The notes under the pieces: generated by a model
Databases searched by the model: none
What the model saw: the letters and a program-made list of their open reading frames with translations, nothing else
Told to the model about the DNA's origin: nothing
Shown: positions 8,106 through 15,553 of the stretch, piece by piece
How the letters are laid out: each line of letters opens with the position of its first letter
Position numbering within the stretch: the stretch's first letter is position 1
Position numbers and translations under genes: made by a program
Assembly (NCBI GenBank): GCA_002173415.2
Contig: NHNK02000011.1
Span: forward strand, 59,653-123,652
Origin: Marinomonas agarivorans
Lineage (GTDB): Bacteria > Pseudomonadota > Gammaproteobacteria > Pseudomonadales > Marinomonadaceae
Reading direction: 5' to 3'
DNA: 64,000 bases

Positions 8106-8402
8106 ATGATAGTTATTCGAGTAAGATTAAACGTTAGCCCAGAACACGAAACGCAATTCGTTAATAATGTACAAAGCGAAGTTGAAAACAACAAAACCCT
8201 CGCTGGTTGTTTAACCTATTCCCTATACAAGGATATGTCGCAAGACAATCACTTTCTTATCTATGAAGAATGGGACAGCATGGCCTCATTCGATGCCTAC
8301 AAGAACTCCGACGGATTTCGGACCATTATGGCAGCCTTGGGGCCGCTATTAGCAGGAAAACCTGATTCAATGTATTTTGATGCTGAGGTTGTTGGCCCTT
8401 AA
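8106..8402 (+). CDS. Antibiotic biosynthesis monooxygenase (ABM/YgiN-like) domain protein
   Basis: A 98-aa protein made of one ABM ferredoxin-like domain: MIVIRVRLNVSPEHETQFV, the LAGCLTYSLYKD strand and YEEWDSMASFDAYKNSDGF. Such proteins are cofactor-free oxygenases or quinol-handling enzymes working as dimers. AAAAGG with 7-base spacing selects the ATG at 8106 over one at 8070. It lies 38 bases upstream of a methyltransferase gene and may be co-transcribed. Function in this organism is unknown. Confidence 0.8.
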   Translation: MIVIRVRLNVSPEHETQFVNNVQSEVENNKTLAGCLTYSLYKDMSQDNHFLIYEEWDSMASFDAYKNSDGFRTIMAALGPLLAGKPDSMYFDAEVVGP

Positions 8403-8440
8403 TACGGCCCATAACCCACGAATAAAAGAGGTGGCGGATC

Positions 8441-9097
8441 GTGTTATTTAATCAATTTAAGCCAAACTATAAAGACATAAATGCGCTCAACAAGCTGTAT
8501 GCAAGGTTTGCAGAAAAGTGGCATTCTGCCGTGCTTAAACTTGGTTATCTCGATGCTTACCGCTTTCTTGTCCAGCACTATCAAGAAAGAAGTTTGCCAG
8601 TTACCAATCATGTTTTGGATGTAGGTACTGGCACAGGGGCTCTGGCGATGGCCTTCACAGAAGCCTTCCCTGCCACAAAACAACTGTCCTTATTAGATGC
8701 TTCGCCTGAAATGCTTAAAGAGGCTCAAACGAATCTGTCCCATATAACGTGTAGATTAACGACAATTGAAGGATTGATCGGCACAGAAAAAATTAATACC
8801 GCTTCTGTCGATACATTACTCTGCGCCCATGTTATAGAACACACACCAGATCCACTTGCCAGCCTTGAGTGGTTTCACCAAGTATTGAAACCTAATGGCA
8901 TCTTGCTACTTTCCGCCAGTAAACCACATTGGTGTACCGCCCTAGTTCGTTGGCGCTGGGGGCACAAAGCCTTTGCACCCAATCAAGTATGCGACATGTT
9001 GATTCAAGCTGGTTTCACCGATGTCACACCAATTTCCTACCGTTCAGGTCCCGCTAGCAGAATGAGCAGTGGGTTTTATGCCAGAAAACAGCAATAA
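8441..9097 (+). CDS. Class I SAM-dependent methyltransferase
   Basis: A 218-aa soluble methyltransferase. Motif I is VLDVGTGTGALAMAF, motif II is LSLLDASPEML, and the VDTLLCAHVIEHTPDPLASL stretch resembles the UbiE/COQ5 or methyltransf_11 group. The GTG at 8441 is used, with GAGG about 8 bases upstream. The substrate cannot be predicted. It follows the ABM gene closely and precedes a damaged exporter gene. Confidence 0.78.
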   Translation: MLFNQFKPNYKDINALNKLYARFAEKWHSAVLKLGYLDAYRFLVQHYQERSLPVTNHVLDVGTGTGALAMAFTEAFPATKQLSLLDASPEMLKEAQTNLSHITCRLTTIEGLIGTEKINTASVDTLLCAHVIEHTPDPLASLEWFHQVLKPNGILLLSASKPHWCTALVRWRWGHKAFAPNQVCDMLIQAGFTDVTPISYRSGPASRMSSGFYARKQQ

Positions 9098-9160
9098 CGT
9101 TCAATAATTTGCCGCACGGTTTATTTATCCTCCTTAAGAAATCAGTAATCGGAGGAAATT

Positions 9161-9514
9161 ATGACTGCGACACTTGTTTCTATGATGTTATTTGCTTTTA
9201 CTGGCGCAGTTTCACCAGGGCCAGTGAATATTATTGCCGCTAGTGCTGGTGCAAACTTTGGCTTTTATAAAGCCCTGCCCCATGTGCTTGGCGCAACTGT
9301 TGCTTATACCCTTGTGGTGTTAATTGCTGGCTCTCTACTAAATCAAATGGCAATTTATATGCCTAATATTGCCGCACTTTTGCGGTATGTTGGTGCAGTT
9401 TTTTTACTGTATATGTCGTACAAAATTGCCACCGCATTTTCTGAAGTTCAAGACGATTCTCACTCACAAAGTACCCCTAATTTTTTGCATGGCGCTGTCC
9501 CGTCCACACGTTAA
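9161..9514 (+). pseudogene. Truncated LysE/RhtB-family exporter
   Basis: The first 111 residues are a good LysE/RhtB amino-acid exporter N-terminus, including the conserved GAVSPGPVNIIAASAGANFGF motif and three hydrophobic helices. Family members are about 200 aa with six helices. The reading frame enters the 93-bp repeat at 9496 and stops 19 bases inside it, and the missing C-terminal half is not found on the other side. A good ribosome site (GGAGG) remains. It is therefore probably a non-functional remnant truncated at the repeat. Confidence 0.75.
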
Positions 9515-9588
9515 AGATAAATAAAACATCGCCAAACGTGTTTCAAATTTTTGGGAATATGTAGCGAAAAATCGAGTACTGTGTGGAA
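9496..9588 (+). repeat. 93-bp dispersed repeat, copy A
   Basis: It begins TGTCCCGTCCACACGTTAAA and ends CGAGTACTGTGTGGAA, so TCCACAC and GTGTGGA are inverted at the ends. About 80 of 93 bases are identical to copy B at 10964 and a more diverged copy C lies inverted at 30788. The repeat is the point where the LysE gene is cut off. Confidence 0.75.
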
Positions 9589-9623
9589 CGCGAATAAATT
9601 TAAAAAAGTTCTTTAACAATACA

Positions 9624-9672
9624 AAATAAAAAACCACTGGGGTTGTCGTAAGGTCGGCAACGCCAGTGGTTT
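9624..9672 (-). terminator. Intrinsic terminator of the AntA-type gene
   Basis: On the minus strand ACCACTGG pairs with CCAGTGGT around an inner GTTG/CAAC stem and is followed by TTTTTTATTTTG. It ends 15 bases after the stop codon of the antirepressor gene. Confidence 0.8.
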
Positions 9673-9687
9673 GATTGCTTGGCTTAC

Positions 9688-10311
9688 TTACCGATTTTCT
9701 TCCTCATCCAGCAGCAATTTACCGCTTTTGTGTTTTAGCTGTTCGATCACCTCATTGACCCAATAGGGGTTAATATCGTGTTCGGGTTTAAGGTAAAGAT
9801 CGGCGATAGTTTGGTATTGGCGAATCGCCTTGATCAGGTTAATCACGTCGATGGTTGGGATAACCATGACGTTTTCCCCCACTCTAATGGACTCGGCTAA
9901 CTGGTTGAGTTGCTTCACTTTTTTATCCAGTTTGTCGCCGTAAGTTTTGCGCAAGTCCTGCTTGGTTAACTCCTGCTCAAAGTTAATAAAGTGATAACGC
10001 GCCTCTCGGCCTTGGGCGGTGCGTTCCAGCCTCGCCAGTTCTTTTGCCATGTTTAAACTGAGGGAAAAGTCAGGTGATCTTCTAGTGTCTTGCTCTGCTA
10101 AGAGTACAAAATCATACCCCGCCTCAAAACCGTAATACATGACTCTATGATCAATCCAACGCCCATAGGGCATCGGTGCTTGTTTTAACGTTGGACTGGG
10201 TGGAAGGGGCAATAAGAATTGATACAGTTCTTTTGCGCTAACGGCATATTGAAAGTGATCGGATGCATAAATGCGGGGTAATTTTGCTAGAGAATTTGAT
10301 AAATTAGCCAT
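9688..10311 (-). CDS. AntA/AntB-type phage antirepressor-like protein
   Basis: A 207-aa protein whose first half follows the AntA/AntB pattern: a KELYQFLLP opening, WIDHRVMYYGFEAGYDFVLL, then LSLNMAKELARLERTAQGRE and ARYHFINFEQEL. In phages this domain belongs to antirepressors that inactivate the prophage repressor. Residues 115-207 are a helical tail (LRKTYGDKLDKKVKQLNQL) that I do not recognise. No other phage structural or replication gene is nearby, and the gene sits between two 93-bp repeats, so it looks like a transferred or residual prophage gene. It has an intact start and a good terminator, and may still be expressed. Confidence 0.7.
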   Translation of the reverse strand: MANLSNSLAKLPRIYASDHFQYAVSAKELYQFLLPLPPSPTLKQAPMPYGRWIDHRVMYYGFEAGYDFVLLAEQDTRRSPDFSLSLNMAKELARLERTAQGREARYHFINFEQELTKQDLRKTYGDKLDKKVKQLNQLAESIRVGENVMVIPTIDVINLIKAIRQYQTIADLYLKPEHDINPYWVNEVIEQLKHKSGKLLLDEEENR

Positions 10312-10395
10312 CCAAGGCCTCCTTTTCTGTGAAATATTTTATACCTACCTCAAGGTCAATTAAGGTGGGCAAGTTGCGCAGGTTGACCTTACCAG

Positions 10396-10581
10396 TCACA
10401 GAGCTGGCGCGCACGAATGCGCCCCACACAACTTACCCCTAACAACAGAAAAGTTATGTTTCAGACACGAAAAAGCCGCATAACGCGGCATTTGTATCCG
10501 CTGTGAAAACAGGAGGTCAATCCTGACTCCAGATTTTGCTGGAGTACGAACAAGGTTAGAGATATGGGAGAAAATCGTCAA
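10396..10581 (-). CDS. Small Ash/Icd-like phage-associated protein (tentative)
   Basis: A 61-aa reading frame starting at a TTG. Its middle, RTPAKSGVRIDLLFSQRIQM followed by PRYAAFSCLKHNF, resembles the short Ash/Icd-like proteins from the immunity regions of P4-type satellite phages, which commonly lie just upstream of antirepressor genes. It is on the same strand, 84 bases upstream of the AntA-type gene. There is no convincing ribosome site, so this may be a decayed gene or a regulatory RNA region rather than a translated protein. Confidence 0.33.
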   Translation of the reverse strand: MTIFSHISNLVRTPAKSGVRIDLLFSQRIQMPRYAAFSCLKHNFSVVRGKLCGAHSCAPAL

Positions 10582-10839
10582 GTAAGAAATCGCGCAAAAT
10601 TTTGTACGCTATGGATTACAAAAACCTTGGCGAACTTGGGAGAAGTGCTAGGAGGCTAGAGACTTTGCAAACTCTACTCCTTCCTATTAACCGTGTTTTT
10701 AAGATGGCGAACTAGGGAAACTGGCTAGGCAACTACATCAATAACATGAGCTATTTTAAATTATCCTTATTGTTATATTTTGGCTGTTTTCGTACAATCG
10801 AGTTTTCGTTGCGCTTTATGCTAAAAAAAGGATTTCCCC
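10582..10839. other. Gene-poor stretch within the repeat-bounded segment
   Basis: Between the Ash-like frame and the signal-peptide fragment I see no convincing gene. A 34-codon frame on the plus strand (10611-10715, MDYKNLGELGRSARRLETL...) could be a remnant but has no family resemblance that I recognise. The sequence is AT-rich towards 10750-10800. Confidence 0.4.
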
Positions 10840-10992
10840 ATGTTGCGTTTTTTTGCCATTTCCCCTTCCTCCTCTTGGCATGTTCTTTTTCTCGTCAGGC
10901 TGCTGTTAGTTAATTTACTTTTTACCTTTGCAACACCCGCGCAAGCCAAACTCTCTAACGAAATGTCCCGTCCACACGTTAAAGACAAATAA
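10840..10992 (+). pseudogene. Fragment encoding a signal peptide, cut by repeat copy B
   Basis: A 50-codon frame with a good ribosome site (AAAGGA, 8 bases) and a clear export signal (SSWHVLFLVRLLLVNLLF... to the cut after AQA), followed by only KLSNE before the 93-bp repeat begins at 10964. The last nine codons, MSRPHVKDK, belong to the repeat. It looks like the 5' end of a secreted-protein gene that lost its body at the repeat, as the LysE gene did at copy A. Confidence 0.55.
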
Positions 10993-11056
10993 AACGTCGC
11001 CAAACGTGCATCGATTTTTCGGAATTTTGTAACGAGAAGTCGAGTACTGTGTGGAA
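10964..11056 (+). repeat. 93-bp dispersed repeat, copy B
   Basis: Same length and orientation as copy A, with 13 differences by my count, and the same inverted ends TCCACAC/GTGTGGA. Together A and B bracket 1.4 kb that holds the antirepressor gene. Confidence 0.75.
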
Positions 11057-11126
11057 ATGGTATAAATCGACAGGTTGACTGAATTCTCTCGTTCAGCGGG
11101 TTAATTTAATTCCCTAATTAGGAAAG

Positions 11127-11173
11127 ACCACTTAACCGATCATGACTTTATGATTGGCTAAGTGGTTTTTTTT
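11127..11173 (+). terminator. Strong intrinsic terminator, plus-strand polarity
   Basis: ACCACTTA pairs with TAAGTGGT, and the inner arms continue (CCGATCAT with ATGATTGG) to make a stem of about 17 bp around a short loop, followed by eight T on the plus strand. No intact plus-strand gene precedes it. It could also stop leftward transcription from the nas operon, though the T-run on that strand is poor. Confidence 0.7.
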
Positions 11174-11197
11174 GGGAGTTGGTCTTCCCACATATTC

Positions 11198-12241
11198 CTA
11201 AACAGCTTTATCCATAGACTGCATAAACCACTGGGTTTTATCTCGCTGCTGCCATAGGGTGAGCGCTTGTTGGTAGTGGCTTTGGTGGTTGCTTAGGTCG
11301 GCCGTGTCCGCTTGCATGGCAAGGATACACGCAAGAGTGTTGAGGATGGCAAGTTCACCGAATGGGTCCACTATTTCCCCAGACCAGTGTTGTTGTAGGC
11401 GTTTTACGTCAAGATTACTTTTTTGTCGTAGATGTTGTTTTGTGGCTTGGGGCCAGTCTTGCCAATAGGTCGCTGTTTGCGTGCTATTGTTTTTGTATAA
11501 CCCTAGGGTGATTTGTCGTTCTGGGTTTACTTCGGCTTCGCCATTACCGCCACAAAATACCAATACAGAGGGGTCTTTAAGTTGTTGTGCTGCGCCAATA
11601 TGCAGGGTGTCATACCCTTTGTGGAAAACGCCATGCACACTGTGTTTGGCGTTTGTTGGATTCATCAGACGTACAACGGTATTCACGGGAGATCGTAGCC
11701 CTAGTAGGCGTTTTAAGTTCATCAGTTCGGCCAATTTGGGGGCAAACAAGGTGAGCGGTAAATAAGTAAAGTTGTTCTGGGCTAATTGCTGTTTTGCTGC
11801 ATTTATGCTGTCTGCTATTGGCAAGTTTAAGGCCCGCATGACTTGATCAAGGTAAATGCGTTCGTCTTCCACAAACTCGTGACCGTGCATGGCGACTTTG
11901 ATGCCTGTCTGTGCCAAGGCTAAGGCGGCCAGTAAAAACCACGGCAGTTCATTGCGTTTGCCAGCATAAGCAGGCCAATCGAGGTCTGCTTGTAACTCAC
12001 TAACTTGTTGTGTTCGTAAGTAGTGACGGGTGGCTTGGGTAAAGCCTGTCGCTTCGTCTATGGTTTCTTCCCGCACACGGATGAGCATCCAGAAGGCGCC
12101 CATTTGTTCTGGGGCAATATCGCCATTTAAAATTAAGGTCATGGCGTTTTGCGCTTCTGTTACGGTTAGACTGCGCGAGCCTTGACGACCACGGGCTAAA
12201 ATTTTGATGTAATCAATAAATGGGGTTGTCATCTTGCTCAT
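11198..12241 (-). CDS. TrpD2/YbiB-like glycosyltransferase family 3 protein
   Basis: A 347-aa protein with the anthranilate phosphoribosyltransferase-like fold: an N-terminal helical domain (DYIKILARGRQGSRSLTVTEAQ..MTLILNGDIAPEQMGAFWMLIRVREET) and a larger C-terminal domain. YbiB of this family binds nucleic acid rather than making tryptophan. The phosphoribosyl-binding loop normally seen as a Gly-Thr-Gly-Gly segment is not evident, consistent with the non-TrpD branch. It is the last gene of the nitrate operon, 85 bases after nasA. Homologues are often found beside nitrate-assimilation genes, but their role there is unknown to me. Confidence 0.75.
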   Translation of the reverse strand: MSKMTTPFIDYIKILARGRQGSRSLTVTEAQNAMTLILNGDIAPEQMGAFWMLIRVREETIDEATGFTQATRHYLRTQQVSELQADLDWPAYAGKRNELPWFLLAALALAQTGIKVAMHGHEFVEDERIYLDQVMRALNLPIADSINAAKQQLAQNNFTYLPLTLFAPKLAELMNLKRLLGLRSPVNTVVRLMNPTNAKHSVHGVFHKGYDTLHIGAAQQLKDPSVLVFCGGNGEAEVNPERQITLGLYKNNSTQTATYWQDWPQATKQHLRQKSNLDVKRLQQHWSGEIVDPFGELAILNTLACILAMQADTADLSNHQSHYQQALTLWQQRDKTQWFMQSMDKAV

Positions 12242-12326
12242 AAGTTTATTTACACTGAATAAGCTGGGCTAGGGTTAAAGCGGCTGTTAATTTAAGCCAC
12301 GTCTACTTTAAACCACGTCTTGTAAA

Positions 12327-15098
12327 TTACACCGCATCCTGCATTTTCATGGTCTCTGTCTGGCTTTTCGCTTGAGTTTGGCTGAGTAAATTGCCGATTT
12401 CAGGCAAACAGGAACCACAGTTGGTGCCGCATTTAAGCTGTTGCCCTAGTGCGGTGGCGGTATTATAGCCGTTGGCAATGGCAGAGCGAATTTGTTTCTC
12501 CCCAACATTAAAGCAAGAGCAAATGGTTGCGCCTTTATCGACCGTTGCGCTGGCTCTTCCCATTAGGAGTGCCAGTCGATCAGCAGGTGTCAGTACGTTA
12601 TTGGTCGCCATTAAGCTGGCTAGCCAGTTTTTTGCTGGCAAATCTGGGTTAGGTGAAAAGTACCAAATGGCATTGAGCTTACCTTCATGCAGGTAGGCAA
12701 TTCTATGGTGTCCATTTACGGGGTTTTTGTATTCTATCCACTCACTCTTTTCACTTTCTTCACTCAGGCAATGAGTTTGATTGAGGTGTGTTTTTACTAA
12801 CGCACTTGGTGTTGTTTCACTCATGCAAATTGCAAAGTCATAGCTGTGACTATTTTTATTGCCTTCATTACCCTGACCGCCTTGATCAATGGGAGTTCGA
12901 CACCAATAAAGCCATTCTTCCGGTATGATCGCTTGTTTTGTCAGGGCAAAACCATAGGTAAGATTGGCAATTTTCTCAATACTTACACGGGCATTTTTTG
13001 ATTCTGGCTGGCCTGACAGTGGGTCAACAATTTGTGGAATAAGGCTTGATACCACGGCGGCACTGGCAAATTGGCTAGTCCAATGAATGGGAATAAAAAC
13101 TTGCCCTTGGCGTTGATTTTCACTGATTTTAACGGGAAGTACGACCTGCCCTAGTTCCGAATTAACTCGCACTAACTGCCCTTCTCGCACGTTAAGTTGC
13201 GTGGCATCTTGAGAACAGAGTTCCAGATATGGTTGACTAGTATGGTCGAGCAGTTTCGCCGCTTTGCCTGTACGTGTCATGGTATGCCATTGGTCTCTGA
13301 CTCGACCTGTATTAAGCAAGTAGGGAAAATCCGCATTGGCTTTAACGATGGGGAGTTGCGGCGCAATGGGAATAAATCGCGCCTTACCAGTGGGGGTAAA
13401 AAAGTGACCGTCACTGAACATTCGCGCCGTCCCTTGGGGTCGTTCTTTTGTCACTGGCCATTGTATTGGCACAAGGGCGTCGTAGTCCGTTTGTTGGATA
13501 TCGGCAAAGTAGCTGATGTCAAAATCCCGTTTTCCTTTATTTTCAAAACCTGATAACGCCGCATGTTCGGCAAAAATTTCATGGACGGATTGGTAGTCAA
13601 AGGCGTGGTGATAGCCCATTTTTTTGGCCACATCACAAATAGCTTGCCAATCATGGCGTGCATTTCCTGCTGGCGGTAGTAGGCCACGTTGTCGTGAGAT
13701 ACGGCGCTCTGAGTTGGTAACCGTGCCATTTTTTTCACTCCAGCCTGTAGCGGGCAATAGGATATCCGCAAAGCGGCTGGTATCGGTATTGGCTTGACAA
13801 TCACTCACAATAACCAGTCCACACTGCTCTAATGCCCGTTGTATTTGCTGGGTGTCAGGCAGGCTCACCATCGGATTGGTTGACATAATCCACACAACTT
13901 TTACCTTGCCGGCTTCAATCGCTTGAAATAAGTCAACGGCTTTTAGGCCATTTTCTTGCGCCATATTAGGTGCTTGCCAGAAGCGCTGCACTAAGTCGAT
14001 CGCCCCTGATGTAGCAAAGTCCATATGTGCCGCAAGTTGATTCGCTAATCCGCCCACTTCACGGCCACCCATTGCATTTGGTTGCCCTGTAATGGAAAAC
14101 GGCCCCATGCCTTCACGACCGATACGACCTGTTGCCAAATGGCAATTAATGATGGCGTTGGATTTATCCACACCAGTTGTCGATTGGTTAACCCCTTGGG
14201 AATAAAAGGTGATGGTTTTTTCTGTATCGCACCACCAGTCTGCTAACTGTTGCAGTTGCAGCGTGCTAATTTGACAGAATTGCGCGACAAATTCCGCATT
14301 CCCAGTAAACACTTGGGCTTGGCTAAATGTGTCGGCGAATCCTTCGGTATGGGTGTCTATGTAATCTTGGTTCAATTGCTGACGACGGGCGGTTTCCACC
14401 AGCAGATAAGAAAAAATGGCGGCATCACTCCCTGGGGCAATGGCAAGGTGCAAATCGGCAATATCACAGGTGGCGGTTTTACGGGGGTCGATCACCACTA
14501 TTTTCATATGAGGCCGTGCTATTTTGGCCGCTTGAATTCGTTGATAGAGCACTGGGTGTGTCCATGCGGCATTTGAGCCAACCATGATTAATAGGTCGCA
14601 GCATTCTAAATCTTCATAGTTGCAGGGTACTGTGTCTGAGCCAAACGCGCGTTTATAGCCGACAACCGCAGAGGCCATACAAAGTCGGGAGTTGGTATCC
14701 ACATTGGCGGTGCCGATAAAGCCCTTCGCCAGCTTATTAGCGACATAGTAGTCTTCGGTGAGTATTTGCCCTGATAAGTAAAACGCAAAAGCATCTGGCC
14801 CATGTTCAGACACAATGCGTTTAATGCGATCAGCAATGGTTTGCGTGGCATCTTGCCAACTTGTTTCTTGACCATCGACAATGGGTTGCAATAAACGCCC
14901 TTCGGGGGTGAGTGTGTCGGCAAGGTGGCTGCCTTTCACACATAAGCGACCATAATTGGCGGGGTGGCATTTGTCACCTATGACAGGGCCAGTTAGATGT
15001 GTTCCCTCTGCTGCCAAAGGTAAAACAACACCACAACCTACACCGCAATAAGGGCAGGTGGTTTTTGTGTTTTGAACCGCTTTGTCTGCATTATCCAT
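12327..15098 (-). CDS. nasA: Assimilatory nitrate reductase catalytic subunit
   Basis: A 923-aa cytoplasmic molybdopterin enzyme that reduces nitrate to nitrite. The N-terminal [4Fe-4S] motif is C15-PY-C18-GVG-C22 with C53 (RLCVKG), followed by the bis-MGD domains (SRLCMASAVVGYKRAFGSD, QPNAMGGREVGGLANQLAAH) and the molydopterin dinucleotide-binding domain near 600-720. The C-terminus carries a BFD-like [2Fe-2S] module (SCFNVGEKQI... CGTNCGSCLPEIG), typical of NasA proteins that accept electrons from a flavoprotein or ferredoxin. I place the start at 15098 (MDNADKAVQNTKTTCPYC) since AAGGAG precedes it; longer starts overlap nirD. It is 14 bases downstream of nirD. Confidence 0.95.
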   Translation of the reverse strand: MDNADKAVQNTKTTCPYCGVGCGVVLPLAAEGTHLTGPVIGDKCHPANYGRLCVKGSHLADTLTPEGRLLQPIVDGQETSWQDATQTIADRIKRIVSEHGPDAFAFYLSGQILTEDYYVANKLAKGFIGTANVDTNSRLCMASAVVGYKRAFGSDTVPCNYEDLECCDLLIMVGSNAAWTHPVLYQRIQAAKIARPHMKIVVIDPRKTATCDIADLHLAIAPGSDAAIFSYLLVETARRQQLNQDYIDTHTEGFADTFSQAQVFTGNAEFVAQFCQISTLQLQQLADWWCDTEKTITFYSQGVNQSTTGVDKSNAIINCHLATGRIGREGMGPFSITGQPNAMGGREVGGLANQLAAHMDFATSGAIDLVQRFWQAPNMAQENGLKAVDLFQAIEAGKVKVVWIMSTNPMVSLPDTQQIQRALEQCGLVIVSDCQANTDTSRFADILLPATGWSEKNGTVTNSERRISRQRGLLPPAGNARHDWQAICDVAKKMGYHHAFDYQSVHEIFAEHAALSGFENKGKRDFDISYFADIQQTDYDALVPIQWPVTKERPQGTARMFSDGHFFTPTGKARFIPIAPQLPIVKANADFPYLLNTGRVRDQWHTMTRTGKAAKLLDHTSQPYLELCSQDATQLNVREGQLVRVNSELGQVVLPVKISENQRQGQVFIPIHWTSQFASAAVVSSLIPQIVDPLSGQPESKNARVSIEKIANLTYGFALTKQAIIPEEWLYWCRTPIDQGGQGNEGNKNSHSYDFAICMSETTPSALVKTHLNQTHCLSEESEKSEWIEYKNPVNGHHRIAYLHEGKLNAIWYFSPNPDLPAKNWLASLMATNNVLTPADRLALLMGRASATVDKGATICSCFNVGEKQIRSAIANGYNTATALGQQLKCGTNCGSCLPEIGNLLSQTQAKSQTETMKMQDAV

Positions 15099-15112
15099 AT
15101 GGTGATCGCTCC

Positions 15113-15454
15113 TTAACATTCCCTGTTTTCGTGGCTCGCCAGTTCGACCTTGCCATCGACCAATCTGGCTGCCCAGCAGGGTACGCTGACATTCTCTTCC
15201 AAACATTGGCCTGTTTGCAGGTCAAAATGTTGTTTGTACAAAGGGCTAGCTACCACTAGTTTATTGCCCAAGTTCCCCAGTAAGCCTCGGGATAAGACAT
15301 TGGCTTTGCTGCATGGGTCCCAGTTGCCAAGGGCAAAGACTTTTTGTTCTGTTTTTGGCAGGTAGAAAATGGCCACTTGTTGTTCTTCAAATATGGCGGC
15401 GACACCCACATCGGGAATTAAATCTTCTTGCTTACAAACCGTTTGCCACTGCAT
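15113..15454 (-). CDS. nirD: Assimilatory nitrite reductase small subunit
   Basis: A 113-aa Rieske-fold protein that partners NirB. The Rieske Cys-His cluster ligands are absent (the sequence reads GNWDPCSKANVLSRG and ASPLYKQHFDLQTGQ), as is normal for NirD. Together with NirB it converts nitrite to ammonium with NADH. The stop codon overlaps the ribosome site of nasA, so the two are translationally linked. It starts 99 bases after nirB. Confidence 0.92.
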   Translation of the reverse strand: MQWQTVCKQEDLIPDVGVAAIFEEQQVAIFYLPKTEQKVFALGNWDPCSKANVLSRGLLGNLGNKLVVASPLYKQHFDLQTGQCLEENVSVPCWAARLVDGKVELASHENREC

Positions 15455-15553
15455 GCTATTTCTCCCTTATTTTTGTACTGTTACGGTATTCTTTTGGCGT
15501 ACTTTTTGATTCTTTCTTGGCTTTTTGGGCACGCTTTTTTGTTTTCTTTTCGC

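Noticed and set aside
9496-9588. 93-bp repeat as an integron attC site
   Set aside because: The ends and core do not show the R'/R'' signature (GTTRRRY / RYYYAAC) and there is no integrase in view.
14250-14587. Overlapping plus-strand reading frames inside nasA
   Set aside because: They lie antisense to a clearly conserved gene, have no ribosome site or family, and are shadows of its codon bias.
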